Assembly: GCA_945893365.1 (NCBI GenBank)
Contig: CAMDED010000016.1
Location: 1-64,000 of the forward strand
DNA: 64,000 nucleotides
Origin: Candidatus Sulfopaludibacter sp. SbA3
GTDB lineage: Bacteria; Acidobacteriota; Terriglobia; Bryobacterales; Bryobacteraceae
Direction: 5' to 3'
A model generated the notes under the pieces. That model made no database searches and had not been told where the DNA came from. It worked only from the letters and a program-made list of their open reading frames with translations. This document shows, one piece after another, positions 55,559-63,657 of this stretch; positions within the stretch are counted from its first letter, which is position 1; each line of letters starts with the position of its first letter. Made by a program: the position numbers and the translations under genes.

Positions 55559-56812
55559 TTACCAGGCGTCGCGATTCGTGATGCTCACGCGGAATACCGG
55601 CTTCGTCCTTTCGGCTTCTTCCATCTCGTAGGTCTGCGCGGATTTCGCGGGATCGTATTCCCGCCATAGCCACGCCAGGGACTCGGGCAGATCCATCGCT
55701 CCCTGCGCGATGGCGTGCAGGCTCGTGCCGAAGCGGAAGTGAAAATCGTAACCGCGCAGCTTGAGCGCATTGGCCAATGCGATGTTGCTGAGAGGCCAAC
55801 TGCCGGCGCGGCTTTCGCCGTCGTCCGCGCCGTCGGACAGCCAAATGCGCAGGTTCTTCCTGGCTTCGCGGCCCACTTTGTGCGAGACGATGTAGCCGCC
55901 GTCCAGCCGCTCCTCCGGACGCCATTGCAGAGCGGTGTAGCTTCCGATGTGCGAGAGAACGCGGCTGAACTGATCGGGATAATACCAGGCAACGTTGAAT
56001 GCGCAGATGGCCCCGGACGACGCTCCGGCGATAGCGCGCGAGTAGGAATCGCCGCGGATCTTGTACGACTTCCCGACATCCGGGAGGATCTCCTCAAGCA
56101 GATACTTGCCGTAAGTGCCCGAGACCGTATCGTATTGAATGCTCCGCATCGGCGACTGCGCCACGCCCGGTTGAATCAGGACGTGGACCATCGGTGGAAT
56201 CAATCCCTTGGCGGCGAGATTGTCGGAAACGATCTGCAGCCGCAATCTGAGGAGATCCGGATTGCCCACGATGGTCTCGCCATCCTGCCAGACCATGAGG
56301 GGAGCGCCGTTGACGATGTCCGCGCCGGGGTTGGTGTAGACCCAGTAATTCGCGGTCATACCGGGGTACACTCTCGAGGTCAGCGTTTTCCGCACGGAGA
56401 GTTTGCCCCGCGGCACGCCTGGCAGGGGATAGGAATCCGGATTGTAGCCGGCCACCTCGTAACTGCCGATGAGCTTTTGAGACGCGTCGTGGTAGTGATA
56501 CTGGTGAGTCGTCCCGAGGCGCAGAGTCTTCACGAGGTAGTAGTATTGCGTGCCTGCGACAGGCTTCATGGCGAGCGGAGGCTGCTTGTCGATCGAGACG
56601 GTGGCGGCGGTGGGGCTCTCGACGGCGAACAGAAAATCCTGGCCCCATACGACTACGCCGTCACGGCCTCGGAGTTCCGGGAGTCCTTTACCGAGGAGCG
56701 TGGCGAGAGCCGGGGAATCGGCGCGGGCGGCCTCGACGAGCTCCTGAATCGGAAGTTTCTGGGCGTTGAGCGCGGACCAGGCGAGGAAGATGATTCGGCT
56801 TAGCTTCAGCAA
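55559..56812 (-). CDS. Secreted esterase D/enterochelin-esterase-like protein
   Basis: This 417-residue protein has a signal peptide (MLKLSRIIFLAWSALNAQ), an N-terminal beta-sandwich of CBM48/esterase type (about 60-135, WGQDFLFAVES) and an alpha/beta hydrolase domain. The nucleophile is in IAGASSGAICAFN, the acid in LSDGADDGES and the histidine in GTSLHAIAQGA. The Fes/feruloyl-esterase-like family hydrolyses siderophore esters or polysaccharide acyl groups. It is convergent with the DUF1501 gene, and the exported DUF1553/DUF1501 pair next to it suggests polysaccharide work, which is inference. Confidence 0.83.
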   Translation of the reverse strand: MLKLSRIIFLAWSALNAQKLPIQELVEAARADSPALATLLGKGLPELRGRDGVVVWGQDFLFAVESPTAATVSIDKQPPLAMKPVAGTQYYYLVKTLRLGTTHQYHYHDASQKLIGSYEVAGYNPDSYPLPGVPRGKLSVRKTLTSRVYPGMTANYWVYTNPGADIVNGAPLMVWQDGETIVGNPDLLRLRLQIVSDNLAAKGLIPPMVHVLIQPGVAQSPMRSIQYDTVSGTYGKYLLEEILPDVGKSYKIRGDSYSRAIAGASSGAICAFNVAWYYPDQFSRVLSHIGSYTALQWRPEERLDGGYIVSHKVGREARKNLRIWLSDGADDGESRAGSWPLSNIALANALKLRGYDFHFRFGTSLHAIAQGAMDLPESLAWLWREYDPAKSAQTYEMEEAERTKPVFRVSITNRDAW

Positions 56813-57134
56813 GGTGTGTCGAGCCTCCTTATTTTCTTGGCGGCTATTCTGCGGGTGCGTGAGGGCATGCGCTGAATTGCCGTCGTTGCGCGGTAGCTGA
56901 CGGTCATGATGCGGGATCGACCGCCCCTGATTATTGTACGTCGTGAAATCGGTGGGCGCGGAGGCCGGGGGCAGTCCGTCGAGAGAGAGAGAGAGCTACT
57001 CCGCTGCGCGGCAGCCACAAGGAATGTTCGCACCGCATCGCCACGGTCCCTAGACGGTCCCGCCATCCGGTAGTGTCTGAAATTTCAGACACTACCCGCC
57101 ATCCCCAGCGATCTCCGAAGCGATATGATAAAGC
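56813..57134. other. Intergenic region with a GA run and a perfect palindrome
   Basis: There is no gene in this 322-bp stretch. It holds a short GA-dinucleotide run (56980-56994) and a perfect 24-bp palindrome (57071-57094) flanked by 10-bp direct repeats. The promoter of the gene at 57135 should lie here, but I find no convincing -35/-10 pair. Confidence 0.5.
57071..57094. repeat. Perfect 24-bp palindrome flanked by 10-bp direct repeats
   Basis: TAGTGTCTGAAA is joined directly to its reverse complement TTTCAGACACTA. CCCGCCATCC stands on both sides (57059-57068 and 57095-57104), two bases away on the left and adjacent on the right. This is the pattern expected if two transposon ends were fused with a target duplication left around them. 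Alternatively it is a regulator-binding site 40 bp before the next gene. Confidence 0.7.
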
Positions 57135-57920
57135 ATGCTCACTACTCAACCTGAGCGCACAGATATCTCGATAACCATCAACGTCCCGGCATATCGAGAT
57201 CAGTTCGTGGCCGAGGTTGCGGCACATGTAGCCGACCTGAATAATGGGGTGAACACATTGGAGGCGGGAACATTCGAGCAGAACGCACGTCGGCGGACGA
57301 ACGCTCAGGGATTCACGATAGAGTACACTGGGACCGACATCGCTGCGGGCGGCGAGCAACGGCAGGTGGAGACGTGCTTCAGGGCGGTGATTGCTGCGTT
57401 TATCACATTTCTTGACCGCATGATTGCGGTACAGCATATGTGGGGCCAGTCTATACCAATCGATCAGGACCTATCCTTGGACGCCGTAGTGCCCTACGCA
57501 ACGGCGTATATTAATCAGAAGGTCCTTGAGGTCGCGCGCAATCGTAACCTGACAAATCCCAAGAAGATCGACTTGTTCAGTGGTCTACCGGATTGGTCCA
57601 ATAAAGCAGTCAAAGGCTACTTTCTGCTACGACGATGCCTCGAACACCACGCGGGTATTCCCGATGCAGATATCAACTTACAGTGGAAGGGCTTTAGGCT
57701 CTTCGTCGGGCCAAAGGAGATTGACCGCCTACCAACGTACTTGCCCAAGGGTGGATCACTATCTGCGGGGCTGCTCGACGGAGGAAAGCTTCTCGCAGCA
57801 GGGACTCGTGCCACACTGTCCGAGCAGGAGTTACGTGACATTATCTTTTCCCTTGAAAACGTTATCTCGTTAGAAGTCGCTCAGCAGGTGATTTCGAGTA
57901 CTGCAGTTAAACAACCCTGA
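57135..57920 (+). CDS. Orphan hypothetical protein with a HEPN-like motif
   Basis: This 261-residue protein has no signal peptide or membrane segment and is mostly helical in its middle part. I do not recognise the family. Residues 160-180 (KGYFLLRRCLEHHAGIPDAD) contain R167-x3-H171 and R167-x4-H172, followed by a G-I-P-D stretch, resembling the R-x4-6-H catalytic motif and following turn of HEPN RNases found in defence and toxin systems. The DNA looks AT-richer than its surroundings and the gene stands alone between unrelated neighbours, with a transposon-like palindrome just upstream. I see no clear partner antitoxin. The HEPN idea is tentative. Confidence 0.6.
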   Translation: MLTTQPERTDISITINVPAYRDQFVAEVAAHVADLNNGVNTLEAGTFEQNARRRTNAQGFTIEYTGTDIAAGGEQRQVETCFRAVIAAFITFLDRMIAVQHMWGQSIPIDQDLSLDAVVPYATAYINQKVLEVARNRNLTNPKKIDLFSGLPDWSNKAVKGYFLLRRCLEHHAGIPDADINLQWKGFRLFVGPKEIDRLPTYLPKGGSLSAGLLDGGKLLAAGTRATLSEQELRDIIFSLENVISLEVAQQVISSTAVKQP

Positions 57921-58080
57921 TCGTTGCTCACCGCCACCTGCCACTAAAGATTCGACTGACCACTTGTGCCGTTACACCTAGCCGTAGGTTGGCTAAACGC
58001 AGAATGCCGACGGTCAGGCACCCACTTCGTGGTGAGGAATGTAGGTTGACGAGCCATGCGACAGCCTAACGCCTATGCCT

Positions 58081-59892
58081 TCACCGGCCTTCTTGGCCGC
58101 GCGTCGCGGATTCCCCGATTGCCTTCCTCGCCCTTATCAAGGCTCCGGCTGCGAAAATGAGAGGATAGAGTTCCTCGAAATACCAAAGCTGGGCGAAGTA
58201 CAAACCTATCGGCGAGACAGGGGTCCGCGTGCCTGTGGCGGAATACTCCATAAGCCATTGCGCGCCGCGCTCGATCGACGAAACCGAACCGTCCTCACCG
58301 GTCCCGTTCGAGACCGCACTCGATAACGCGTGTACCGCTAACGCCGTCTCTTCAATAGAAGAAGGAGCGCCGGGCGCGCCGCCCCATCCGCCATCGGGAT
58401 TCTGCGCCGCTTCGAGCCATCGAAGCGCGCGCGTCAGCATGGGTGTTTCAAACCCGGCCAGCGCTATCGCCGTACGAGCGGTGCCATACACCGGGTTCTC
58501 GTCGCGTGGAGCGTACTCATTGCCGAACCACAGCGGCGTCCATGACCCATCCGGCTTCTGTGTGCTCGCCAGATACGCCATCGCACCCGCGATCGCACGC
58601 CGGGTTTCAGATCTCAACGGCTCCGCCAAGTCCGGTAGCCATGCTTGCCAGGCGGCCAGCGCGTGCGCCGTCAGGTCGGCTCCGCTGCGATCGAATGGGA
58701 GCTTTCCCCAGCCACGGCAGAACGTCGGCATTCCTCCGTTACCATTCCGCAGGCCGAGCAGCCAGCGGATACCGTTGGTCGCCGCGTTCCGCACTTCATC
58801 GTCGATCGCGCCCAGATTCCGTAACGCGAGCAACGCTCCCGCAGTGTCGTCGGCGTCCGGCACGCCACCAGGTAGGGGCGTCCAGGCCCATCCACCCGGC
58901 GCGGCGTGCGTGTAAAGATGCTCCTCGCGGTACTGCTGCGCGAGCAGCCAGTCGCGGAGCGCACGCCTCGCAGCGGAATCGAGAGGATGCGCGTCTACCG
59001 GCATGGCAGCGAGCGCGTTCACCGACAGCGTCGTGACCCACGTGGCGAGATTTGTATCGATGGGCCAACTTCCGTCCTCGCGCATCGAGTTGCGCAGGAA
59101 CCGCACACCCTCCCTTGCGACGGCGTCGTTCTTCAAGCCCGCCGACGCAAGGCTCATCACGACGAAACTCGTGAGCGGCGTCGCTTCGAGGTATCCGCCG
59201 GTCGAGGGCTGAATCCGCCGCAGCAAACCCAGCGTGCCGGGTACCAGACGGTTTCGTAGCGCTCGCAGAAGCAGATTCGCGGAAGGCCTGTGATGATGGC
59301 GCACCTGGCCGATCGCAATCAGCGCGGGCAGCGCGTAGCTCACCACAGGCAGACGCAGCCAGCCGAACAATTGATGCGGAAACGCGGCGAGCTCGAAAGG
59401 CAACTGTGGAATGCAACGCCACCCGTTCGGTCCATCCCCAAGCTTGCCCGCGATGGCCATGACCGTGAGGATCGGCACGGAAAACGTGCGGTCATTGCCG
59501 TAGCGCCGCAGAATCGCCGCCACCAGACGCGCGGGTTCGAGACCGCCTGCCTCGCGGCGCAGCCAGGCTTCGGCGGCACTCCCGGTCGATGCGTACCGCC
59601 AGGTTGCTCCGCAGATCGAGAAACTGCACCAGCAGAGGAGCGTCGTGCTGATGTTACTTCGGTTCAATACGGTGTCGCCCCATCCGCCGTCGGCGTTCTG
59701 GTTGGCGGCAAGCCATCGAAGACCCGGTTCGACGTCGTCACCGGCGGCAAGCTTCAAAGCAGCGACCGCGGTGGCGGTGGATAGCGCACTGCTCGACAGA
59801 CGGCCCTCCCACCAGCCGCCCGGGACGCGGCGATCGAGCAGCCGGGAGACGAGATTGCCGATGGTTTGGTCGAGCGCGCCGTGATCGAACAT
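58081..59892 (-). CDS. Class II terpene cyclase, squalene-hopene-cyclase-like
   Basis: This protein of about 603 residues has the alpha-barrel architecture of squalene-hopene cyclases. The protonation motif DxDD is D346-A-D-D349 in PGGVPDADDTAGALLALR. QW-type repeats include NQNADGGWGD, NPDGGWGGAP and QKPDGSWTPLWFGNEY. It should cyclise a linear polyprenyl substrate by protonating a terminal double bond. It is somewhat shorter than typical SHC proteins (about 630-680). ATG 59892 overlaps the stop of the preceding gene by ATGA; the longer open frame upstream reads that gene in a wrong frame. The cluster has a prenyl diphosphate synthase but no squalene-forming genes, so a diterpene-like or longer prenyl-diphosphate substrate is possible. 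Confidence 0.85.
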   Translation of the reverse strand: MFDHGALDQTIGNLVSRLLDRRVPGGWWEGRLSSSALSTATAVAALKLAAGDDVEPGLRWLAANQNADGGWGDTVLNRSNISTTLLCWCSFSICGATWRYASTGSAAEAWLRREAGGLEPARLVAAILRRYGNDRTFSVPILTVMAIAGKLGDGPNGWRCIPQLPFELAAFPHQLFGWLRLPVVSYALPALIAIGQVRHHHRPSANLLLRALRNRLVPGTLGLLRRIQPSTGGYLEATPLTSFVVMSLASAGLKNDAVAREGVRFLRNSMREDGSWPIDTNLATWVTTLSVNALAAMPVDAHPLDSAARRALRDWLLAQQYREEHLYTHAAPGGWAWTPLPGGVPDADDTAGALLALRNLGAIDDEVRNAATNGIRWLLGLRNGNGGMPTFCRGWGKLPFDRSGADLTAHALAAWQAWLPDLAEPLRSETRRAIAGAMAYLASTQKPDGSWTPLWFGNEYAPRDENPVYGTARTAIALAGFETPMLTRALRWLEAAQNPDGGWGGAPGAPSSIEETALAVHALSSAVSNGTGEDGSVSSIERGAQWLMEYSATGTRTPVSPIGLYFAQLWYFEELYPLIFAAGALIRARKAIGESATRGQEGR

Positions 59893-60773
59893 CACTCGGT
59901 AAGGTGTCCCAGCGACAGCAAAGCGTAGTAGGTGTACTCGGTGTCGATGGCGTCGTCGGACCAGTGGCCGTAGAAGCCGCCGCGGTTGGTCCAGAGCGAA
60001 TCGATGAAATCGAGGCACGGCTCGCGCAGGCCGTTCAGCGGAACGTGCAGGCCGGCGAGCGCGTGGAGAGCGGTAGCGGTAGAAAGAAGGTCCGGGATCG
60101 GCGCGCCCGGCACCGCGAGAAAGCCTCCGGCCGGCAGACTTCGCGCGAGCAGCCAATCCGCTAGCGCCGGATCGGGATCGCGATGCGCTTGCCGCATGAG
60201 CGTCACGGCAGCCGCCGTCGCCGTGGTCACTCCGGCCGCCGCGCCCGGGATGTTGGCGAATCCGCCGTCCCTGGCGCGCAGGGAATCGAGCGATGAGAGC
60301 AGGCGGTCCGATTCGGGAACGGAAAGGCCGAAATCCTGGTGAGCGCCCATGGCAAGGAAGGCCGCGTAGGCCGTCCCATGCGAGGCCTCGAACGACTGGT
60401 TGTAGCCGCCGTCCTGAGTTCGAAACTGTTCGATGCGAGCAAGGATTCTATTAGTGGGCGCATCGCGCAGGTCGCGGGTTACTCCCGCCCAACATCTGGC
60501 GAGACAGGTCAAGTGAACGAAGTCGAGTGATTCGCCATCTCCCAACGTGCGGAGATACCGGGCGACTTCGTCGACGGGAGGCTCGACCTGCAGCGCAATC
60601 AACGACTCGACCCCGAAGACGGTGTAATAGAGATCGCTCTCACCGGCGCGGTTACGGAAGGCTCCATCCGCGTTGACCTGACTTCGCAGAAACCGCTCTA
60701 CCAGTTCGCGGGCTTCACCTAATAACTTCGGCGCGAGCCTCGCTACCTGCAGCATTTCGAGCCTCAAACTCAC
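59892..60773 (-). CDS. Prenyltransferase/terpenoid-cyclase toroid protein
   Basis: This 293-residue protein with an alpha-alpha6 toroid is of the prenyltransferase-beta/terpenoid-cyclase superfamily. Repeats such as RTQDGGYNQSFEASHGTAYAAF, ARDGGFANIPGAA and WTNRGGFYGHWSDDAIDTEYTYY resemble protein geranylgeranyltransferase type II beta. I cannot identify the complete D-C-H zinc set: the position of the usual histidine appears to be a tyrosine in DTEYTYY, so it may not be a protein prenyltransferase. There is no DxDD. It may be an auxiliary cyclase subunit for the next gene. The ATG at 60773 lies 59 bp inside the previous gene; ATG 60755 is also possible. Confidence 0.8.
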   Translation of the reverse strand: MSLRLEMLQVARLAPKLLGEARELVERFLRSQVNADGAFRNRAGESDLYYTVFGVESLIALQVEPPVDEVARYLRTLGDGESLDFVHLTCLARCWAGVTRDLRDAPTNRILARIEQFRTQDGGYNQSFEASHGTAYAAFLAMGAHQDFGLSVPESDRLLSSLDSLRARDGGFANIPGAAAGVTTATAAAVTLMRQAHRDPDPALADWLLARSLPAGGFLAVPGAPIPDLLSTATALHALAGLHVPLNGLREPCLDFIDSLWTNRGGFYGHWSDDAIDTEYTYYALLSLGHLTE

Positions 60774-62454
60774 TGCACCACCCCTGTATTTCCACCCGAA
60801 AGATCTTTCCGATCACGCGGCGAAGCAGGCCTTTCAGACTCGGATTGTGTAAGCCCGGAAGTGTTCGTACGGCGGCTTCCTTGTAAGATTCAAGTAACTT
60901 CCGTCCACGATCCTCCGCTCCGAGCAAGTCGAGCAGCGTGCGCAGGCGGGCGGCGTCCGCGGGCGCCACTTCGGGACTTGTCCAGATGCGTTCGATAAAC
61001 GCCTTTTCGTCGCCTTTGGCCCGCTCGAACGCTTCGGCGAGGGGAAGTGTGGGTTTCAATCTGCCGGTGACGCCCGATTCTTCAGCCAGATCGTCGAGGT
61101 CGTCGCGAATCTGATAGGCGATGCCGAGCGCTTCGCTGTACCGTGTGAGTGCTTCGTGAACGTCTTCGTCCGCTCCTGCAAACGCCGCTCCCAGCCGCAA
61201 CGCCACTTCGAACGCGGGCGCGGTCTTCTGGCGGAAGATGCCGAGCACCTCCTGGACGGGCATCGGACGCTGGCGGCGCGACCAGCAGAGCTCGGCGCCC
61301 TGTCCCAGGCAGAGCGAGCGATGGCCGGCCGACGCAATGCGAATCATCCGCGAGATCACGCGCGGCGGCGCGCCGGATTCCGCCAGCAGCCGGTAGCCTT
61401 CACCGATCAGCAGATCGCCGGCGTTCAGCGCGACCGGCACGCCGTGCTCGGCGTGAACCGCCTGTCGTCCGTAACGCTCCGCATCGTCGTCTTCGATATC
61501 GTCGTGAATCAGCGACGCCTTGTGGAAGCATTCGACGGCCAATGCAACCTTGCGCAGGCCCTCTGGAGCACGCTGATTCGGATCGTCCTGAAACGCCAGG
61601 TAGGCGCAGGCGGTGAGCAGCGGACGCCACCGCTTCCCGTCCCTCGCCACCCACTCGCGTGCGATGGCCTCGGTCTCTCCATCGGCCTCGCCGCCGAAAA
61701 GAGCATTCATCGACTCGGCGGTGAACCATCCACGCACTTCCTCGCGCAGTTTCTCGAGATCGAGACGCCAGGTGCGATCGTCGCTGTGGAGGTGGATGGT
61801 GTCCCACACCCACTCGACGTCGATCGTCGTATCCTTACAATCGTCCTGTAGAAGGGGAATGGCAACGCCGGGGATCGCGGCGGCCTCCATGTAGGGGAAG
61901 GCCCGTTCCAAAACCGAAAGGCAGCTCACGCCGACGATGGCTTCGATCTGGCCCGTCTGAATCATTGCCATCACGAGAGCCGAACCCTCGGCTACAAGCA
62001 CGGCGTAACCAAGGCGCTCAGCTTCTGCCTGCAGATCCTGAATTGTGCAGAGTCCGCACTGCTTACAAAGCAGGCCGAGTTCATCGAAGGGCGCGGGACA
62101 GCGGTCCTCCACGCGCAGGCACTTCGGGAGCAGCAGGAGCCGCCGTTCAAACGGGACCGCCGCCAGGTGCTCGCGCCAGACTTCGTTGTTCAGTAGAACG
62201 CCGACGTAGTCCGTATACATCTTTGGCATTCCGGCGCGCGCGACGATCTTTTCCGCATGGCGGCGGAGTTCGTCCACGACGAGCGGAGGAGTGAGCGTCT
62301 CTCCGTTCGCTTGCACGTAACGGGCGATCACGGTCTTCAGCCCTTCGCGCTCGAGACGAGTTTGCGGAATCGTCTCCTGCGGCCGGCGCTCGGCCTGCAT
62401 GGGAACCGCGCGCGGCAGTTCAATCGGAATCAGTAAAGCAGCAGTCGCCCGCAT
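60715..62454 (-). CDS. DUF116-polyprenyl diphosphate synthase fusion
   Basis: This 579-residue protein has two parts. Residues about 40-220 are a DUF116-type domain with C130-K-Q-C133-G-L-C136 and further cysteines at C178 and C206 (GVSCLSVLERAF, LLQDDCKDT), a likely metal or Fe-S site. Residues about 260-540 are an isoprenyl diphosphate synthase: GKRWRP (273-278), the first aspartate-rich motif DDIEDDD starting at D318, GDLLIGEGYRL, and the second motif DDLDD at 451-455. The synthase condenses isopentenyl units to a prenyl diphosphate chain. The FARM lacks bulky residues just upstream that I can use confidently to predict chain length. The fusion supplies substrate to the cyclase encoded downstream and links the radical SAM partner upstream. 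Confidence 0.87.
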   Translation of the reverse strand: MRATAALLIPIELPRAVPMQAERRPQETIPQTRLEREGLKTVIARYVQANGETLTPPLVVDELRRHAEKIVARAGMPKMYTDYVGVLLNNEVWREHLAAVPFERRLLLLPKCLRVEDRCPAPFDELGLLCKQCGLCTIQDLQAEAERLGYAVLVAEGSALVMAMIQTGQIEAIVGVSCLSVLERAFPYMEAAAIPGVAIPLLQDDCKDTTIDVEWVWDTIHLHSDDRTWRLDLEKLREEVRGWFTAESMNALFGGEADGETEAIAREWVARDGKRWRPLLTACAYLAFQDDPNQRAPEGLRKVALAVECFHKASLIHDDIEDDDAERYGRQAVHAEHGVPVALNAGDLLIGEGYRLLAESGAPPRVISRMIRIASAGHRSLCLGQGAELCWSRRQRPMPVQEVLGIFRQKTAPAFEVALRLGAAFAGADEDVHEALTRYSEALGIAYQIRDDLDDLAEESGVTGRLKPTLPLAEAFERAKGDEKAFIERIWTSPEVAPADAARLRTLLDLLGAEDRGRKLLESYKEAAVRTLPGLHNPSLKGLLRRVIGKIFRVEIQGWCSEFEARNAAGSEARAEVIR

Positions 62455-62460
62455 AGATGT

Positions 62461-63654
62461 CTAAGTGTACGCTCCGAAGCCGAAAAACCAGTGCTTCTTG
62501 GCGAACCGGTAAGCCCAGTGATCCTCGGGAACTTCGTGGCCCGGCTGATGCTGACTGTGACGCGCCTGCATGGCGTCGATCTCGGCAAGCGCGGTGGCGC
62601 GCTGCGTCGTGTCGCGCGCGCCGTGCTTCATGACCAAGCCCTTAACCAGGTCGGGGCGCTCGAGAACGACGCAGCCGCGGGTGGCGTTCGCCGCCGTCTC
62701 GCGGAAATCGCGCAGGAACGCGGAATTGTTCATGATCTCAAAGACGCTTTGGCGATCATGAATGGTTTCCGTCGCGAACTGAATAATCGGACACGGCTCG
62801 ATGTCGCCGTACGGGCTGATATGGTGGCTGACGCCGGTAGCCATGGGGCAGAGAGCTTCGCCCTTATCGTCCCAGTAGGCATCGACGATGGCGAGCGGTA
62901 ACTTCGACCGCATTTCGACGACGAAGCGGCGAACCTGGACAATCTGTTCGCGAGAGAGCGAGAGCTCGGGATTCGCCTTCGGCCCGACGGCGCGGTAGGT
63001 GTGGAACCAGGCGTAATGCACGCCCATATCGATCAGACGGCGCAGCCAGGTTTCCGTCACCAGATCGTCGATATTCGTGCGGCAGACGCTGGTGGCGACC
63101 CCGGTAATCAAACGGTGCTTGCGGCAATTCTGAATGCCAGCGAGCGTCCGGCTGAGCACGTTTAAGCGTCCGCGGCGCTCGTCGCTCACGAACTCGGTGC
63201 CTTCCACGCTGATAAGCGGAGAAACGTTTCCCACGCGGCGCAGTTGAGCGGCGACTTCGTCGGTGATGAGCTGCCCGTTGGTGAAAACCTGGAAGTAGCA
63301 GTCGGGATGCGCTTCGAAGATTTCCATCAGGTCCGGGTGAAGAAACGGTTCGCCGCCGAGGATGCCGAAGTAGCTGTTCCCGTGCTTCTTGGCATCGTTA
63401 ATCAAGCGATTCATATCTTCGAGCGAGATATGCTTTGACGGCGCGGCGACATCCACCCAACAGCCCTGGCATCGCAACTGGCAACCGGAGATGATCGAGA
63501 TGAACAGAAACGGCGGGAAGTGCTCGCCGCGCTTGAGGCGGCGCTTATACTTCTCGACGGAGAGCGCTCCCTTGAATCCGAAGTTATAGGCGAATTTGCC
63601 TAGCAGCCGCAGATCCGGCTCGGTGAGCATGCGCTTAGCGAAGGAGAAAACCAT
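62461..63654 (-). CDS. Radical SAM protein of the terpenoid operon
   Basis: This 397-residue enzyme has the radical SAM triad C58-Q-L-R-C62-Q-G-C65 in SGCQLRCQGCW, the GGEPF motif in YFGILGGEPFLHPDL, and SPASM-like downstream cysteines (EALCPMATGVSHHIS, DIEPCPII, RGCVVLERPDL). Its N-terminus begins MVFSFAKRMLTEPDLRLLGKF, without a signal peptide. It is not the adenosylhopane enzyme HpnH. The stop is 6 bp from the fusion gene's start, so they are co-transcribed and probably act on the same product. The reaction is unknown; modification of the terpenoid or of an isoprenoid precursor fits the context. Confidence 0.87.
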   Translation of the reverse strand: MVFSFAKRMLTEPDLRLLGKFAYNFGFKGALSVEKYKRRLKRGEHFPPFLFISIISGCQLRCQGCWVDVAAPSKHISLEDMNRLINDAKKHGNSYFGILGGEPFLHPDLMEIFEAHPDCYFQVFTNGQLITDEVAAQLRRVGNVSPLISVEGTEFVSDERRGRLNVLSRTLAGIQNCRKHRLITGVATSVCRTNIDDLVTETWLRRLIDMGVHYAWFHTYRAVGPKANPELSLSREQIVQVRRFVVEMRSKLPLAIVDAYWDDKGEALCPMATGVSHHISPYGDIEPCPIIQFATETIHDRQSVFEIMNNSAFLRDFRETAANATRGCVVLERPDLVKGLVMKHGARDTTQRATALAEIDAMQARHSQHQPGHEVPEDHWAYRFAKKHWFFGFGAYT

Positions 63655-63657
63655 GAG

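Noticed and set aside
59893-60156. N-terminal extension of the cyclase gene by 88 codons
   Set aside because: It reads the preceding toroid gene in a wrong frame and is Arg-rich; the ATGA overlap at 59892 is the natural start.
62461-63654. Radical SAM gene as adenosylhopane synthase HpnH
   Set aside because: The N-terminus and the cluster-binding segment SGCQLRCQGCW do not match the HpnH pattern, and no other hopanoid side-chain gene is nearby.
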